In this document: piece after piece, positions 10,800-22,679 of the stretch | Numbering within the stretch: position 1 is the first letter of the stretch | How the letters are laid out: the number at the start of each line of letters is the position of its first letter | Source of the DNA: Diorhabda sublineata | Lineage: Eukaryota; Arthropoda; Insecta; Coleoptera; Chrysomelidae | Reading direction: 5' to 3' | NCBI RefSeq assembly: GCF_026230105.1 | Contig: NC_079482.1 | Coordinates: forward strand, 4,774,001 to 4,838,000 | Length of the DNA stretch: 64,000 nt | Notes under the pieces: generated by a model | The model's input: the letters and a program-made list of their open reading frames with translations, nothing else | Databases searched by the model: none | What the model was told of the DNA's origin: nothing | Translations under genes and position numbers: made by a program

Positions 10800-12195
10800 A
10801 AATAAAGTATCCTATTTCAAATAAAATTGTAAAAGTTCATCAATTCATGGGACTTTATTTAATATGTCACAATATTTGTATTTAATTATGTTTATCATCA
10901 AAATCGTGAAAGTATGTCATAATGATTTTAATGAAAAAAATCCATTTAAGAACAAACTAACAGATTAAGCTGATAAAGTGTGATAAGCAAAAAGAACAGA
11001 ATAAACAGGGAATAAAACAAAACATAAAGTGCACGAAATAAACGGAATAACTTGAGCATACAGAATAAACAGAACAGATGAATACAGTCAACATTAATTT
11101 TGGAAGAAAAATTATATAATAAGAATTCTATTATATACCCAAAAAGCTTTTTGATTCATCGAGCTATTTTGATTCTCTTCGATTATTTTCTCTTTGTATC
11201 GCTCGCGCTGTAGTGGGAGGACATACACACAATGAGTTGATGCTTCACGTAAAAAACTTCCTCTTAAGAATCAACACATTCCCAACCTTGCGGAGGAAAA
11301 GTTTTCACTATATCACCGTTTATCGAATAAAAAATACCCCATTAAGTCTCTTTCTTACTCATTAAGATGATTTAATTTGTTTTTTCGTAGGTTTTCCCTC
11401 CAATATTTTCAAACTGTTTATATTGTTTTCGTTGATTATTCCTTTTAATATTTTGAGGAACCTCTACAGAGAATTGTGAAAAATTTATTAAATTATATAA
11501 ATATACGAAGTCTGTTAGAAAGACAGATAGATGAATAGACCGTGTATGTATGTAGAATAACCTAAATATAGAAAAAAGTTACTGAAAGACCTAAAAACAA
11601 ATTGAGAAGATTATTTTATTTGATTCTAATTACAGAATAATCAACAAAAGCTGCTACCTCATTCGATACTAATTCATTTAATATAGCTCGATAAGAGAAT
11701 TACTGTTTTGAGCATCTGTCGCCGGCTGTTGAGGAATTCTAAGCGGTTGAGGATTAACAAAAAAAAAATGCACACAAACTACACTGCAACATATGTACAC
11801 AGTCTATGTATAACCAACTCACGTTCAATCCGCATGAATTAAGAATTTGAAAACGTTTTTATACGTAAATGATTCGAACGTGTTTTTATTCGTGAGGATA
11901 GGAACCTATTCATATAGAAGTACATGGATGATTCAACTGACAACCGTTATTTCAATTCTAAACGAAATAGGAATTTAGAAAAATAATTATTACATGTTTG
12001 ACAACAAAATTCAGTGATTTATTATTATTATTCCACAAATATACTTATGATACTAGACTAGAACATTAAAAAAAAAACGTTTCTAATTTTGCTTCTATTA
12101 TGCTTATGCACTACTCAGCTTAGAGCCGGTATTATTTATCTATCCCGGATACAAAGTATCAAAAGGATATTGCTTTGTATAATTGGGCATGGTAG
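10800..12195. other. No feature seen
   Basis: AT-rich with simple purine-rich stretches (10920-11090). No supported gene or repeat. Confidence 0.4.
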
Positions 12196-12199
12196 ATAG

Positions 12200-14130
12200 G
12201 GAATTCATTGCAAGGCAGAACCACAAGCTTTTGTCTACAATTTTTTGACAATAAAGCATTTCTCTCTCACAACGGACTCATGGAGTCGCTCGGGTATGTC
12301 GTCAGTACTGAGGGAGTTTGGATCGATTTGAAGATTTAGAATCGTTAGATATCCCTTCATCGTTGTTGAAAGGAAGCTTACAATAGTTGGGTGAACTTTG
12401 TAAATCTGCAAGACAGGAATGAAGTACACTATCAAACTCATAGTGTCCATGATAAATTGTTCTTTGTACCCTTGATGATCTCTTCTGCAACGTTTCTGTT
12501 TCTCTGCTAAAATGTTATTTTCCTCGACGTGCTTATAACAGTAAGTCTGTAAGTATCTTATATGAAGTAGGTAGGCACGTGATAGGTCTGTACTGAGTGA
12601 GGTCATCCGTCTGGGAGCTCTTTGGAAGCAAATGAATGGAACCCAGTGCTAAAAACGTTGGAATATCTTCTGGGTTCTGTAGGAGGTGATAAAATTGCTT
12701 CGCCAATTTTGGATATTGTCAACTCCCGGTGTAGCAACTTTTATTAGTATTTTGGATTACGTTAGTGATTTCTTTCAGTGTGAAATGATCAAACTGTATC
12801 GGAACAATATTTAATCGCATCTCTTCGGCTGCTACCCAATACTTTTCTAATGTCTGTTTTGATGGTATAGGTTGATTGGTGTTTTTATGAGGAGTTGCTA
12901 CAAGTTTTCTGTAAAATACTGTAGCTTCTTCTTTGTACACATAATGTATCTTGATAAACTTTTCTCCTTCGCTATCAGCTTCTGCTGAAGCAGATCAATA
13001 TACTCACGCAAATGTTGTTGATGTTCTAGATGCTGTGTGTGAGTACCTATTTTCTTGAATATTTTTCTGATGTGGTTTCTCAAGCTTTTAGAGAATTGTG
13101 CACAATTCTTGTACTCCGTTAGGCGTCCTAGTTCACTCCTAATGGTATCAATGGAATGTTCCAGGCGGCGTTGCCACCAGGGTTTGTCATATATATTTGC
13201 TGATTATGTAGACGAAGTACTGCAACAGCTCCACAATAAATAAGTGAATGAAGCCGCTCGAGCTTATTGTACTGAACGCAGAGGCCTCCCATTTTTGTTG
13301 GTCTTCAGCTGGTAGTTTTGGACGACGTATAGGGTTTTTGCCCTCAAATTCCGCTAATGCCTTGTGCATTTCGAGTGACACTTGCACTACGACATGATCA
13401 TCTATTCTTTGAAGATCTAGAAGGACCTCTCCTCGTATTTGCTGCAGGATAGGTGCAGGAAACAAATTGTTTTTCACAATACTCCTTCTCGGGTCAGCTA
13501 TTCATTAAATCCAGCAATTCTGGGTACCTCTTAACAAAATCAAGATGAATAGCATATCGGTAGGTGGTCAAATCTGTCTCCATATTGGTTGCTCTGTATT
13601 CAACTCACTGGTCCATTTCATGCGCTTCCTAGGCAATCCGGCTTTCGTAGACACATTGACTTGCGTCGCCGTAGAAACAGCAAGAGCTGGTGGAGGAGAG
13701 TTAGTGATGTGTTCCTCTATTGTGTTGATTATCGCAGTAGCCCTACTCAGCGCCACGCTGCGATGCCGCTGGCCGAGGGAGTCTGTAGCTTATTTTTCGA
13801 ACAGAATCCACTACCCAAATCCTGAACGAGACAAGAGGTTATGGTGCTACAATGCCCATTCACCCGTTTACTCCGTAAATTATACATTATGTTTGTTTTC
13901 CATTTTAACCCTTCTGCCAGGGGAAAGAGAAGATATGAAAATTGAAAATTGAAAAGGTAGCCACGGGAAGCCAAACAGAGAGAATGAAGATGTGATCCCA
14001 CATAAAGGCTGGTTGAAGAGACCAGTGAAACAAAGTAAGAGTACGAGGGGGGTAATCTACGAAGAGATCCCGCTCACCCACTCGGGGTTTACCCACAAGA
14101 TATTGCGCTATTTGTTGTGCTGAAAGAGAG
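12200..14130 (-). mobile_element. LINE retrotransposon, largest relic
   Basis: Minus-strand non-LTR retrotransposon with a frame start at 13887 (MYNLRSKRVNGHCST). In order, across several frameshifts: GLPRKRMKWTSELN (about 13615), NPIRRPKLPAEDQQKW (about 13320), a linker with FKKIGTHTQHLEHQQHLREY (about 13050), FYRKLVATPHKNTN and LKEITNVIQNTNK (12920-12740), then RT-domain pieces NNILAEKQKRCRRDHQG and LQIYKVHPTIVSFLS (12520-12360) and LQIDPNSLSTDDIPERL. Part of the RT core is deleted between the last blocks, and no 3' end or poly(A) is visible. This protein type is a widespread arthropod LINE ORF; I do not assign a clade. Several minus-strand frames here are its pieces, and the plus-strand ones are shadows. 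Confidence 0.88.
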
Positions 14131-14304
14131 TCGTAATTATGTTTGCCTACGAAGAATCGAAATCCGAATACTAAGAAATATAATTTACGCTTCGAGGTAC
14201 GTCCGAAATGAAGATCTGCAACTACAACTCCGCATAAAAAGAGTAAAAGAGAAGATAAAGTAGATTGCTAAAGATCACGAAGAACGACTTCATACCACAT
14301 CTTC

Positions 14305-14575
14305 TTCTTCAGGTGCTATCTCCATTTAATGAAAGTTGGCGACAATTTTGACTTATTTCTATTCTGAGTGGTGCGAATTAAATATGATGTGTTCATACCA
14401 ATCCAATCGCATATGTTTTTAAGCCAAGAATGTTGTGTGCGACCAGGTCCACGTTTTCCTTTCCATTTTTCCTTCTATTATTAATTTAAGTACATCATAC
14501 TTGTTATTACGATATATGTCGTTCAGGTAAGCGGCCTTTCTTCTCTTTATTGTTGTAAATTCGTTCATCTCGTGC
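14305..14575 (-). mobile_element. LINE ORF2 C-terminal relic
   Basis: Minus strand reads YRNNKYDVLKLIIEGK, then in a neighbouring frame EKWKGKRGPGRTQHSWLKNI..WIG and LSPTFIKWR before a stop near 14325. This is the G-K-x-x-G-x-R-G-P-G-R-x3-S-W-L tail of insect LINEs; the LINE at 49920-51090 ends in the same way. It lies upstream of the 12.2-14.1 kb LINE on the same strand but has a different tail type, so it is a separate insertion. Confidence 0.8.
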
Positions 14576-15110
14576 CTCTTGTGACTGTGCTTGACATAAC
14601 TGCGCCGTGCTCACACGCACATCTGCGTTGACTCTAGGTCTTGCTGGCATTGTTGACTGTACATTGAATATATAAATACATGATATTGAAATATTTCTTG
14701 GTGAAAAACAGTGACTTTATATTGTATTCGTTTGTTTATTATTTGATTAACCTTTCACAATAATAAAACACGTACATTTATTAAACAGGTACACGTTTCT
14801 GGTTTGATTTGAAACTATTTTCAAGAAATGTTAAGTACAATATGTACAGGTACGATAATGGCCGTTGTTAGCGGGAGCTCACAACACGTGTTTATTTACG
14901 TGAGAGTAAAAACTGACTTTTCAGTAATTAATAAATAATTATTGCACTTGAACTTAATGATAAATTTACGATGGGAGGAAAATTAACATGAGAGTTGCAT
15001 AAAAGATTGGAACTAGGACGTATAACAGTCACTGCTACGATCGATTCAAAAATGAAATTGAAATTGCAAATAAGAATTTATCGTACTATAATTATTATAT
15101 TAGATTCGAT
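14576..15110. other. No feature seen
   Basis: No supported frame or repeat. Confidence 0.4.
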
Positions 15111-15114
15111 AAAA

Positions 15115-15500
15115 ATCGCCATGGAAAAATAGGGGTCGATCGTAGAAGGGTGAAAAATTGAGAGTAATATGAATGAAGAAAGTCATGACAAAAAACAAAT
15201 AAAAATATTGTTAAAAAAATTATAATTAACAAATAAAAAATAGGAGTTGATCGTAGAGGGTTAAAAATTTAGAATTATATGTATTTTTTAATGCTGTGTC
15301 ATGAACAAATTTTATTTAAAAAATAAAAAAAAATAGGGGTGGAGTAGTCTCAACATTTAGGGGGATAAAGAATAGATGTTGTTCGATTCCCAGACCCAAC
15401 CGATATGCACACAAAATGTCATGAGAATCTGTCAAGCCGTCTCGGAGGAATTCAATTACAAACACCCCGACACAAGAATTTTATATATTAGAAGATTAGT
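15115..15500. repeat. Short degenerate tandem repeat element
   Basis: Three imperfect units begin with AAAAATAGGGGT(C/G)GATCG-like sequence at about 15125, 15234 and 15325 (spacing roughly 90-110 bp). The end, GTCAAGCCGTCTCGGAGGA followed by CACAAGAATTTTATATATTA, resembles the terminal part of repeats common in insect genomes. No protein signal. Class not determined. Confidence 0.7.
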
Positions 15501-16022
15501 CCCCATGGGTTTTCATGAGTTTTAAAAATCATTTGTTATTAATATATTAATATATTAAAATATTTAAACTATTTATAATAACGAAAATATTCCTAGTTCT
15601 TGCCATTTGTGAACCGGGGATCATACAATCACTGGTGGGACGTAAAAAATTACGTTTTCTACGTGTAGAAAATTACGTTTACGACGTGAGCAATTTTCTA
15701 CATTTACAACATCGTTCAATTTTTTTCCTGTTTCACTAATCATACTGAATTTCCAAGACTCTAAAAAAACATTTTTTACATTTTTAGTATATGTCACTTT
15801 ATTTTTCCATCCGTTAATCAACAATATACCTCCGACGAGATAATCATTTTTTATCTGCTTTTTGTACTTATTAAAACAGTTGTTCAGAATAGGCCCAGCT
15901 ACAGTTTTTCTACAGGCACATTGTAATGCGGATTCAAATCCCTAAAATACTCTGACTCAAATATAACAAAAGGTATGTTGCAACCAAAAAAAATTTTTCC
16001 CAAAACTGAGTCAAGTTCTTTT
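15501..16022. other. No clear feature; ACGT-rich patch
   Basis: Around 15640-15700 the motif TTACGT/CTACGT recurs several times (AAATTACGTTTTCTACGTG, AAATTACGTTTACGACGTG). A 67-codon minus-strand frame crosses it; no motif recognised. Confidence 0.4.
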
Positions 16023-17070
16023 TTGGAGTTTACTCCTTAAGAATCGATTTGCGTATATAAGGGGCCCGGTATGAGAAAAACGTGAGGGGTAAAATCTATC
16101 TATGAATGACCTCGTTACGTTTTTGGTGCGCATCCTATGATGCGCAACTTTCTAATTTGTCAGTGTCAACATACTTATATTGCTGTCATTGTGAAGTTTT
16201 ATTATCATTGTGTTCCGTTAAAGTGAACTGAAAGTATTTTCAAATAACTATGACAGAAAGAGGTGTAGATGATATTGCCGGAACATCTAACAAACACGTG
16301 GTTGCAAGGTACGTTATAATTCATGTATTATATGTATGAGCATGTGCAATTTGTATTTATTAAATATTTTAATAATTATCGATGTAGTTCATATAAATAT
16401 ATATTTGAAAACAACACATAAAATTAGATAATCAACCCAATATGAATTATCGAGCGCATCCACATAAAACAGAAAATTTCTAACCTAACCAAAAATTAAT
16501 TTTTTTGTCGATGTCTTTAAATTCTTCCACGTTAATAAATAATTTTTAAATATTAACAACTGTAGTCAATAATTCGATAATATTATCAGAAAAATCGACA
16601 ATATTTTTTCATTATAATAATGTTTTTATATAAATCTTTCGAAAAGTTATTTTTTAGCTTATTTAAATAATTTTCATGTACTATTTATTATTGCATGTAA
16701 AAGATTTAGTGACATAATTATCTTTTTATAACCATTTTTGTTAATTATTAAGATAATATTATATTTTAAATAAAAAATTAATTATAATAATTTAAAAAAA
16801 TAAATAAATAAAATTTATCAATTTTCTTAAAGTCGGTTTAAATTTTTATAATTATACATTTATAAATTTTCTAATTTTTTTCTAAATTTTTTTGACTGGG
16901 AAAAAATCTAAACCTCCAAAAACTCCAGCCGGGAGACAGCGAGCTTACAGATTAAAAAAAAATTAATGAAGGAAGCCCAAAATATCCTGGCAATCAACCA
17001 AACTTTTTTAAGTTAAATAAACTCTTTTTGCGTCTGGTTAGACTATCGAATTTAAGGACTAAACTCCAGT
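16023..17070. mobile_element. Inverted-repeat element with promoter-like left end
   Basis: Left end GGAGTTTACTCCTTAAGAA at 16025 pairs with right end (minus strand) GGAGTTTAGTCCTTAAATT ending near 17067; about 24 of 26 positions agree. Just inside the left end lie a TATA-like box, TATATAAG at 16055, a small perfect hairpin GCGCATCctatGATGCGC at about 16129, an ATG at 16251 opening MTERGVDDIAGTSNKHVVA, and a donor-like AG/GTACGT at 16311. About 600 bp of very AT-rich, intron-like sequence follows, then a short lysine-rich frame at 16890-17017. This could be a deleted derivative of a spliced transposon gene; the product is unknown. Confidence 0.5.
16055..16062 (+). promoter_or_regulatory. TATA-like box
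   Basis: TATATAAG followed by GC-rich GGGCCC, about 190 bp before the ATG at 16251. Plausible core promoter of the element at 16023-17070; no transcription evidence. Confidence 0.35.
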
Positions 17071-19535
17071 TGTGCGTCGGAGCTAAAGCACACACACACA
17101 CAATTTTCTTGTTGAAATTGATAGGAACATTTGCAAATCTGAAAATAAATCGAAGGGTTAATACATGTACAAATTTTTATTATGGGTAAATTTCAGATGA
17201 ACATTTTATTATTTATTTACCTTGTTATTTCACCCATGGCTCAATTGTATTTACAATTAACATAAATGTATTCAATCAAAAATCGTATTTCCAATACAAT
17301 ATACACAATATGGTGTAGAAAAGTCAGTTTTTTACCCTTTTTTTGTTTTTCTACATTTCACACGTACAATAAGTTGTAATATAAAATGATTTGGTTTTCC
17401 TACTATTAACTACAATGTAGCTATTTCAGTCGGTCTCACTTTCGCACCGCTACGTGCCCGGTCCATTTATTTATCGAGTTCGATGGTGAAATGTAATGGT
17501 TGAAATACAGTTCAATAGTTAACAGCCACAAAAGTGAAATGCGCATAAATGTCAATTTCTTAAGTTAACCATTGGGAATAGTTAGGATAGTAAACTACTC
17601 AGTAAAACTCTATCTTTATACTAGCTAGTAATTGAGGCCTAATACTATTTCCTCCAGTCGAGGACTTTAAGGTTACAAAGTGTGTGAATGAAAACATTGA
17701 AATTGTACTTTTTTGTAACTGATGCTCGTACTAATAGCTAAACAAAGCAAAAAATTAGTAAAACTAGCGCACAAGGTCAAAAAATTCGCAACCCCAGAAA
17801 ATTGTCAGAAATGTAAGCTGCTTGAATTACCGATTATATGCCTGTTCAACTCATTGCGGAACATATTTCATAACATGTCTACTGAAGATAATTAAATTTT
17901 CTGAGCCCGCAGAATGAAGTTCCAACATATACTCAACTCGACTTAGGAAAAAAAATGTTTACGCTTGGAAAATCAGCTGACACTTGCTTTTCACGTTTAA
18001 TTAAACTTAGGAAGCTTTCCATATATTGTTAATTTCCATACAAGCACGTACCGCAATTAAAAGTTTATTAAATTCGATACGGCTTGAGTATGAGAATCTA
18101 TAGGATACCGTATTAATTTACAAACTAAGCCGTTTACCTGTCTTTTGATCTATTCAGTTTCTTCAACAGTTTGTGTGCGTAGTTTATCGATTTTGAAACA
18201 ATTATTTCAGTAATAGATTTCTAAATATAGGGTGTCGTGAGTAAATGAACGATTTTGATCCTTAGAATCGCTGTAATATTTCCGGAACCGATGTTTAGTT
18301 ATCGCGTATCACAGTAAGATGTGTTTCAACATGAAGAAGTCACTGTAGCGTGAAAATTGAGAAAATCTTTGAGACATAAAGTGACAATTTGTGAAAATGT
18401 GTAATGGAAGTAATTTAAAAACGACTGAGATCTGTTGTTGCAAAAACTCGCATTGCCAAATGTTCCTCGCTACTCAAACAAAAACTTTCTACATAATTTA
18501 GAACCAATCCGTTACCAATTGAATTAGCTTTAAATGGGCCCTTAATGTTGAGATTGTGAAGTTAAGTAAAATCGATTCTAAAAGGCTGTTCACAATATAA
18601 TTGCTTTATATCAACTTTTATGTGACCTTATGTGATCGATTTCTGTGTCTGCCTTCGTCATCTTTCTTAGCACTTCCGTAATCTTTGTATCGTTTGTATA
18701 CTTCGTATTCTACGTGATAAAAAAACTTCGTAGCATACTTGCGTATCCAAAATATTTTAGTCCTCATCTTCGAAGTTGTATCGCATTCTAGAGGCATATA
18801 AATCATCGTTAAATCGTGACACTTCATTCTCAGTACATTCAGCCTTCGCTTTTTCACAAGCGAGGTGAGAACTCTTTCCATCCAATATCTCCAATTGGTT
18901 GATTGTGATACCCAAGTGTTTTCGTTCTTCCATTGATATTTTTCAGAATCGGTTAGATCGACAATCTGGACCAATATCTTGACGACTCTAATAAGTCGAT
19001 GGTTCAAACGATTTTACATTGATGTCAACGCAGTGTAAGAGAGATTACATAAGGAAGATGGAGGAATTTCTAGTTGAAGCCTGGAGTTTTTTACTTAGAG
19101 TTCGACAAGGATCTTTAAGTGCCCTTTGTCCGTTGGTTTCCTATCACATGCAACTCATCCTATTTTGGATTTTTTGCGAATATTTTGTTTGTAAGTTCAA
19201 GTTTGTGGTTTCAGGATGCTCCAATCTTGTTGTACCAAAAAATGTCTGGAAAGAAGCTGCAGAATAAAAACAAAAATTCTTTCTAATGTTGGCATCTCGA
19301 ACTGCTTGTGACAATACAGGAAAGGCAGGTCCATAACCTATAATAGGTCGATAATTTGAACTATTCCACAAAATATGAACAAAAATACCGTTAATTGAAA
19401 ACAAAAAGAATAATTTGTAAACTGCGTTTGTACAATTCAATCGGTGGTCTTCGAAGGAACAGGACTCATCGTTCTTTCTAGTTACGCACGGCCTTTCTAG
19501 ACCTATGTAAAAGCCTTCAAAAATAATAAAAAGTG
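17071..19535. other. No supported gene; one unassigned minus-strand frame
   Basis: A (CA)n run sits at about 17090-17103. A 129-codon minus-strand frame (18618-19007) and an overlapping 90-codon frame in another phase show no family motif I recognise. Remaining sequence is AT-rich. Confidence 0.4.
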
Positions 19536-19539
19536 AAAA

Positions 19540-20510
19540 ATAGAAATAGTAAGATGGAAGCTATTGTGAAAGGAGGAGATCATAATATAAATGGAAGGAA
19601 AAATAATTTACGGGCGATCTGAGGTCGGGAAGGGAAAGGCGATTAGTTTTTAAGGATATAAAAAACCATTTTTTTCACATAACCTTAAAATTTATGTAAA
19701 AAATTCAAAAAACCAAGATTTTCGCTTTTAATTTTTATCTTTTATGAACAAAACATTTTTTCCATGTGTTGAAAACTTATCTTCTTATGTCCCAAATATA
19801 CTGTAATTCATCTGAATTGAAATATTTATTTTCTCACGTTATTTTGATATAATATCGTAAAACGAAAATTCTCCCATCAAAATATCAGCTTTCTTTAAAA
19901 ATTCAGTGATATGGAAGAAAAGGCGAAAAAAAAAAAGAAAAAAAAATCGCATCCGAAAATTTCATTATTTCTATTTTTTAGATATTCATTAAAATTTTAC
20001 ACTCCAATTACTTATGTTTATCATGGAATCTTACGTTTTTCGTGTAATGAGAGTGAAAAAATCTAATGAGTAACTAAATATTGTACATATAATGAAAAAA
20101 AATTTCGGAAGCGAGTTTTGTTGTCTTATTTTTTGCCTTTTCTGAGAAAATTTACCATGGTGATGGTAATAATAATAATCAGGAGATTTTACAGTATATT
20201 TGGGACATAAGAAGGTAACTTTTCACAAAATTTCGTGAAAAAAACTTGGTTTTTTGAATTTTTCACATGAATTTTAAGATTACGTGAAAAAAGTGTGGAT
20301 ACAAAAGTTATAGATCTTTTTAGTATCTACAAATTTGTTATTCGAAGTTTTTCCATAATACTAGTTTTGCCAGAAATTGAGATACACTATTTTTTACCAT
20401 TAAAAACTCTCCCCCCTTTTCCCTTCTCGGCCTTAGATCGACCGTAAATTATTTTTCTTTTCATAATATTCTCTTCCTTTTCCAATGGGTTTCATTCTAC
20501 TATTATATTT
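19540..20510. mobile_element. Long foldback (near-palindromic) element
   Basis: The two halves are reverse complements over most of their length. Outer arms: AAATAATTTACGGGCGATCT at 19601 against the complement of 20431-20457, with homology extending outward through a diverged 60 bp. Middle: a perfect 26-bp match between 19781-19806 and 20189-20214. Inner: the AAAGGCGAAAA..TCGCATCCGAAAATTT block near 19920-19965 against 20095-20150. The centre is about 20030 with a short unpaired loop. No coding capacity. A MITE or foldback transposon; transcription through it would give a long hairpin RNA. Confidence 0.9.
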
Positions 20511-21290
20511 TTTTTTTTTTTGGTGTCAAGTCAAAAATTATTGATCCTGGTCTATTCTCTATAGTTTGCGAGTGGATATGAACATATGGATACCTTAGAG
20601 CATAAATATGTTATGTCCATTTAATAAACAAATTGAAAACAGGTTCCAAATTGATAATTTCAATATTATCACAAATATTACAGACCACAAAATTAATGAA
20701 TATAAAAATACATTGAACGTTCTTTACTAGAGTTGCGTGTAGTAAAATTTTACTTTTTCCAATTTTCCATAAGTAGTCCATACCGACAAAGCTCATTAGT
20801 GCTCTAATGTATCAACATATACTTCAAACGCTGATTCTGTGCTACAGCAATTATTATTTTCTTTTCTGATAGTGGCAAATGATAATATTTAGAAATATAG
20901 TTTTTTTTATTGGATTTTCATAGTTTTTCACGGTCGTTATTTAATTGTGATTTGTAAAAAATAGTGAAAACTTATTTTTCCTACGACCACTTATGAAAAT
21001 GAAAGATTGTACACTCATTTTACCTAAGAAAGTGAAATGCTTCTTTCTCTTATGTCTAATATGATCTCGAACAAGAGGGGATACGGGAATACAATATGAA
21101 TTTGGCTGGGTGCCGAAAGGCAAAAGGCCAAATTTAAGAAGACTGAAGAGGTAGACAATAGGATTTTTTGAGGTTATATTAGTGTTTACTATAAAAACTG
21201 AAAGTTTGTTTTGATATATACATATTAGTGTCTGCAAGATAAATTAAACGTTATTACTAATACTGGGTAATGCATAAAGTAGTTGAATGA
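20511..21290. other. No feature seen
   Basis: Starts with a T run at about 20505-20521. No supported frame. Confidence 0.4.
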
Positions 21291-21294
21291 AAAT

Positions 21295-21720
21295 TTATTC
21301 TCCATAGTGAAGGAAAACATTCTTCAACAGAACAATATACTGGCCACACCTTTAAGTGTTCTTCTGCAAAAATTTTGGTTGATGCTGGAGCAGATCTTGC
21401 TGCATACAAACACCATGGAGGTTGGAAATCCTGTACCGTGGTTAAGCAGTACATAGATAACTCTGCAACTAATAGATTATTGACTGCTAATAAAATAATG
21501 AATGCCATTAGTAACACAAGCACATTGAATAAAGAAGCTACAAATAGAAACATTGAACAATAGTGTTGAACAAAATGCTGCACAACATACTGACACTGCA
21601 CAAACCAAAAATATTGCAAGTTTGTGTACTTCATCTATACAGCAACAAGAGGCAATAAACATTTATGTTATGGATACCTCCACTAATGCAACATTATAAA
21701 ATCCAATGTAATTTAGTAAT
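21295..21720 (+). mobile_element. Crypton-like tyrosine recombinase, C-terminal relic
   Basis: Uninterrupted plus-strand frame to the stop at 21561. It reads QYTGHTFKCSSAKILVDAG, then ADLAAYKHHGGWKSCTVVKQ and YIDNSATNRLLTANKI. This is the C-terminal catalytic part of a tyrosine recombinase: the G-H-x-F-(R)-x-S-S box, the H-G-G-W box and the nucleophile tyrosine in (Q/G)-Y-I-(D/E)-(N/D)-S. The arginine expected after the first histidine is lysine or cysteine here, so it is probably inactive. Crypton and related elements use this enzyme for cut-and-paste. The tail is Asn-rich, as in the relic at 40415-40770. The upstream recombinase core is missing. Confidence 0.8.
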
Positions 21721-21842
21721 TGTGATAATAACAACTTTACATTTAATTTTTATAACGCCTCAGAAAAAAATTAAAACAAAATCATTTATAATTATTTAGT
21801 TCAAGTTAGGTATCCAATATTGTTACAAAAAATTTATTGTTC

Positions 21843-22679
21843 TAGAAGGTCTGGCTCTAGAATAACGAAACTGGTTAAAAATACTCCCCTCTCCTCGCCA
21901 CACACATTTCCATACGTTTTTTCCATTGATCGAAGCAGTGCTAGAAATCTTCTTTGGTTTAGCGGCTTCAGGAGCTCTGCCATTTTTTGCTTTACCGCTT
22001 CCATCGACTCAAATCGGGTCTCTTTCAAAGCAGATATTTTTCTAGCATTTCTAACCTTTCAAGGAAATCTGAGAAGACCTGTGGACGCAACAGCTTTTGG
22101 ACAGGAGTCAGATTTTTTGGCATCAACTTCGAACAGACTTTTGACGTGTGTAATACGTTGTGTAAAATTTTTCTAACCGTTTCTTTATCGGCGTTTACGG
22201 CCTCGGCAATCATCCGGATGCTCATTCGACCATCTACGTGCATAATTTGGTTGATTTTGATCACTGTTTCCGGAGATGAAACAGTCACAAGGCGACATAG
22301 GCGCTGGTGATCTTCAGTGCTCTCGCGGCCCTCACTAAAGCGCTTACACCACTCCAAAACAGGCGCACGAGCTCGAGAATTGTTTCCATATGCCTCTTGC
22401 AACAATTTATAGGACTGAGTCGGAGTTTTTTCAATTTAACGAGAAATTTGAGATTGATGCTTTGCTCCTCTTTTTCGTCACAAAAGGTTTTCGGCACGAG
22501 AAAAAAACACGTTCTTTTCAAACCGCTACTGCACGAAAACTATAATAGAAACGGAAACGGGTTTTGGGACGTGCATATACAAGATATCTAGATACCCAAC
22601 GCATTACTCGCTTTGCACCCCACCCGTCTATTGCACCCTCTAGGCGCGAAGTCTCGATATTTAATAGCCAGACCTCGTA
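21843..22679 (-). mobile_element. mariner element with both ends, internally deleted
   Basis: Ends TAGAAGGTCTGGCTCTAGAA (left) and, on the minus strand, TACGAGGTCTGGCTATTAAA (right) form terminal inverted repeats between TA dinucleotides. The minus strand codes for a transposase: EEQSINLKFLVKLKK (22470-22420), then in another frame MLQEAYGNNSRARAPVLEWC and REST..HQRLCRLVTVSS, the second helix-turn-helix RMIAEAVNADKETVRKIL and SKLMPKNLTPVQKL (22240-22080). The sequence then jumps from SDFLERLE to FESMEAVKQKMAELLKPL and ends near 21843. The catalytic domain with all three aspartates is gone. A non-autonomous derivative of a mariner; sister of 26113-26680. Confidence 0.92.

Noticed and set aside
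13545..13952. 135-codon plus-strand frame
   Set aside because: Antisense to the N-terminal part of the minus-strand LINE, whose protein blocks are clear.
15901..15960. tRNA B-box-like sequence near GGATTCAAATCCC
   Set aside because: No matching A box or cloverleaf arms at the right distance; not called as tRNA or SINE.
18618..19007. 129-codon minus-strand frame
   Set aside because: No recognisable motif; a second minus-strand phase is also open over 90 codons, so coding phase cannot be decided.
21257..21634. 125-codon minus-strand frame
   Set aside because: Antisense shadow of the tyrosine recombinase relic.
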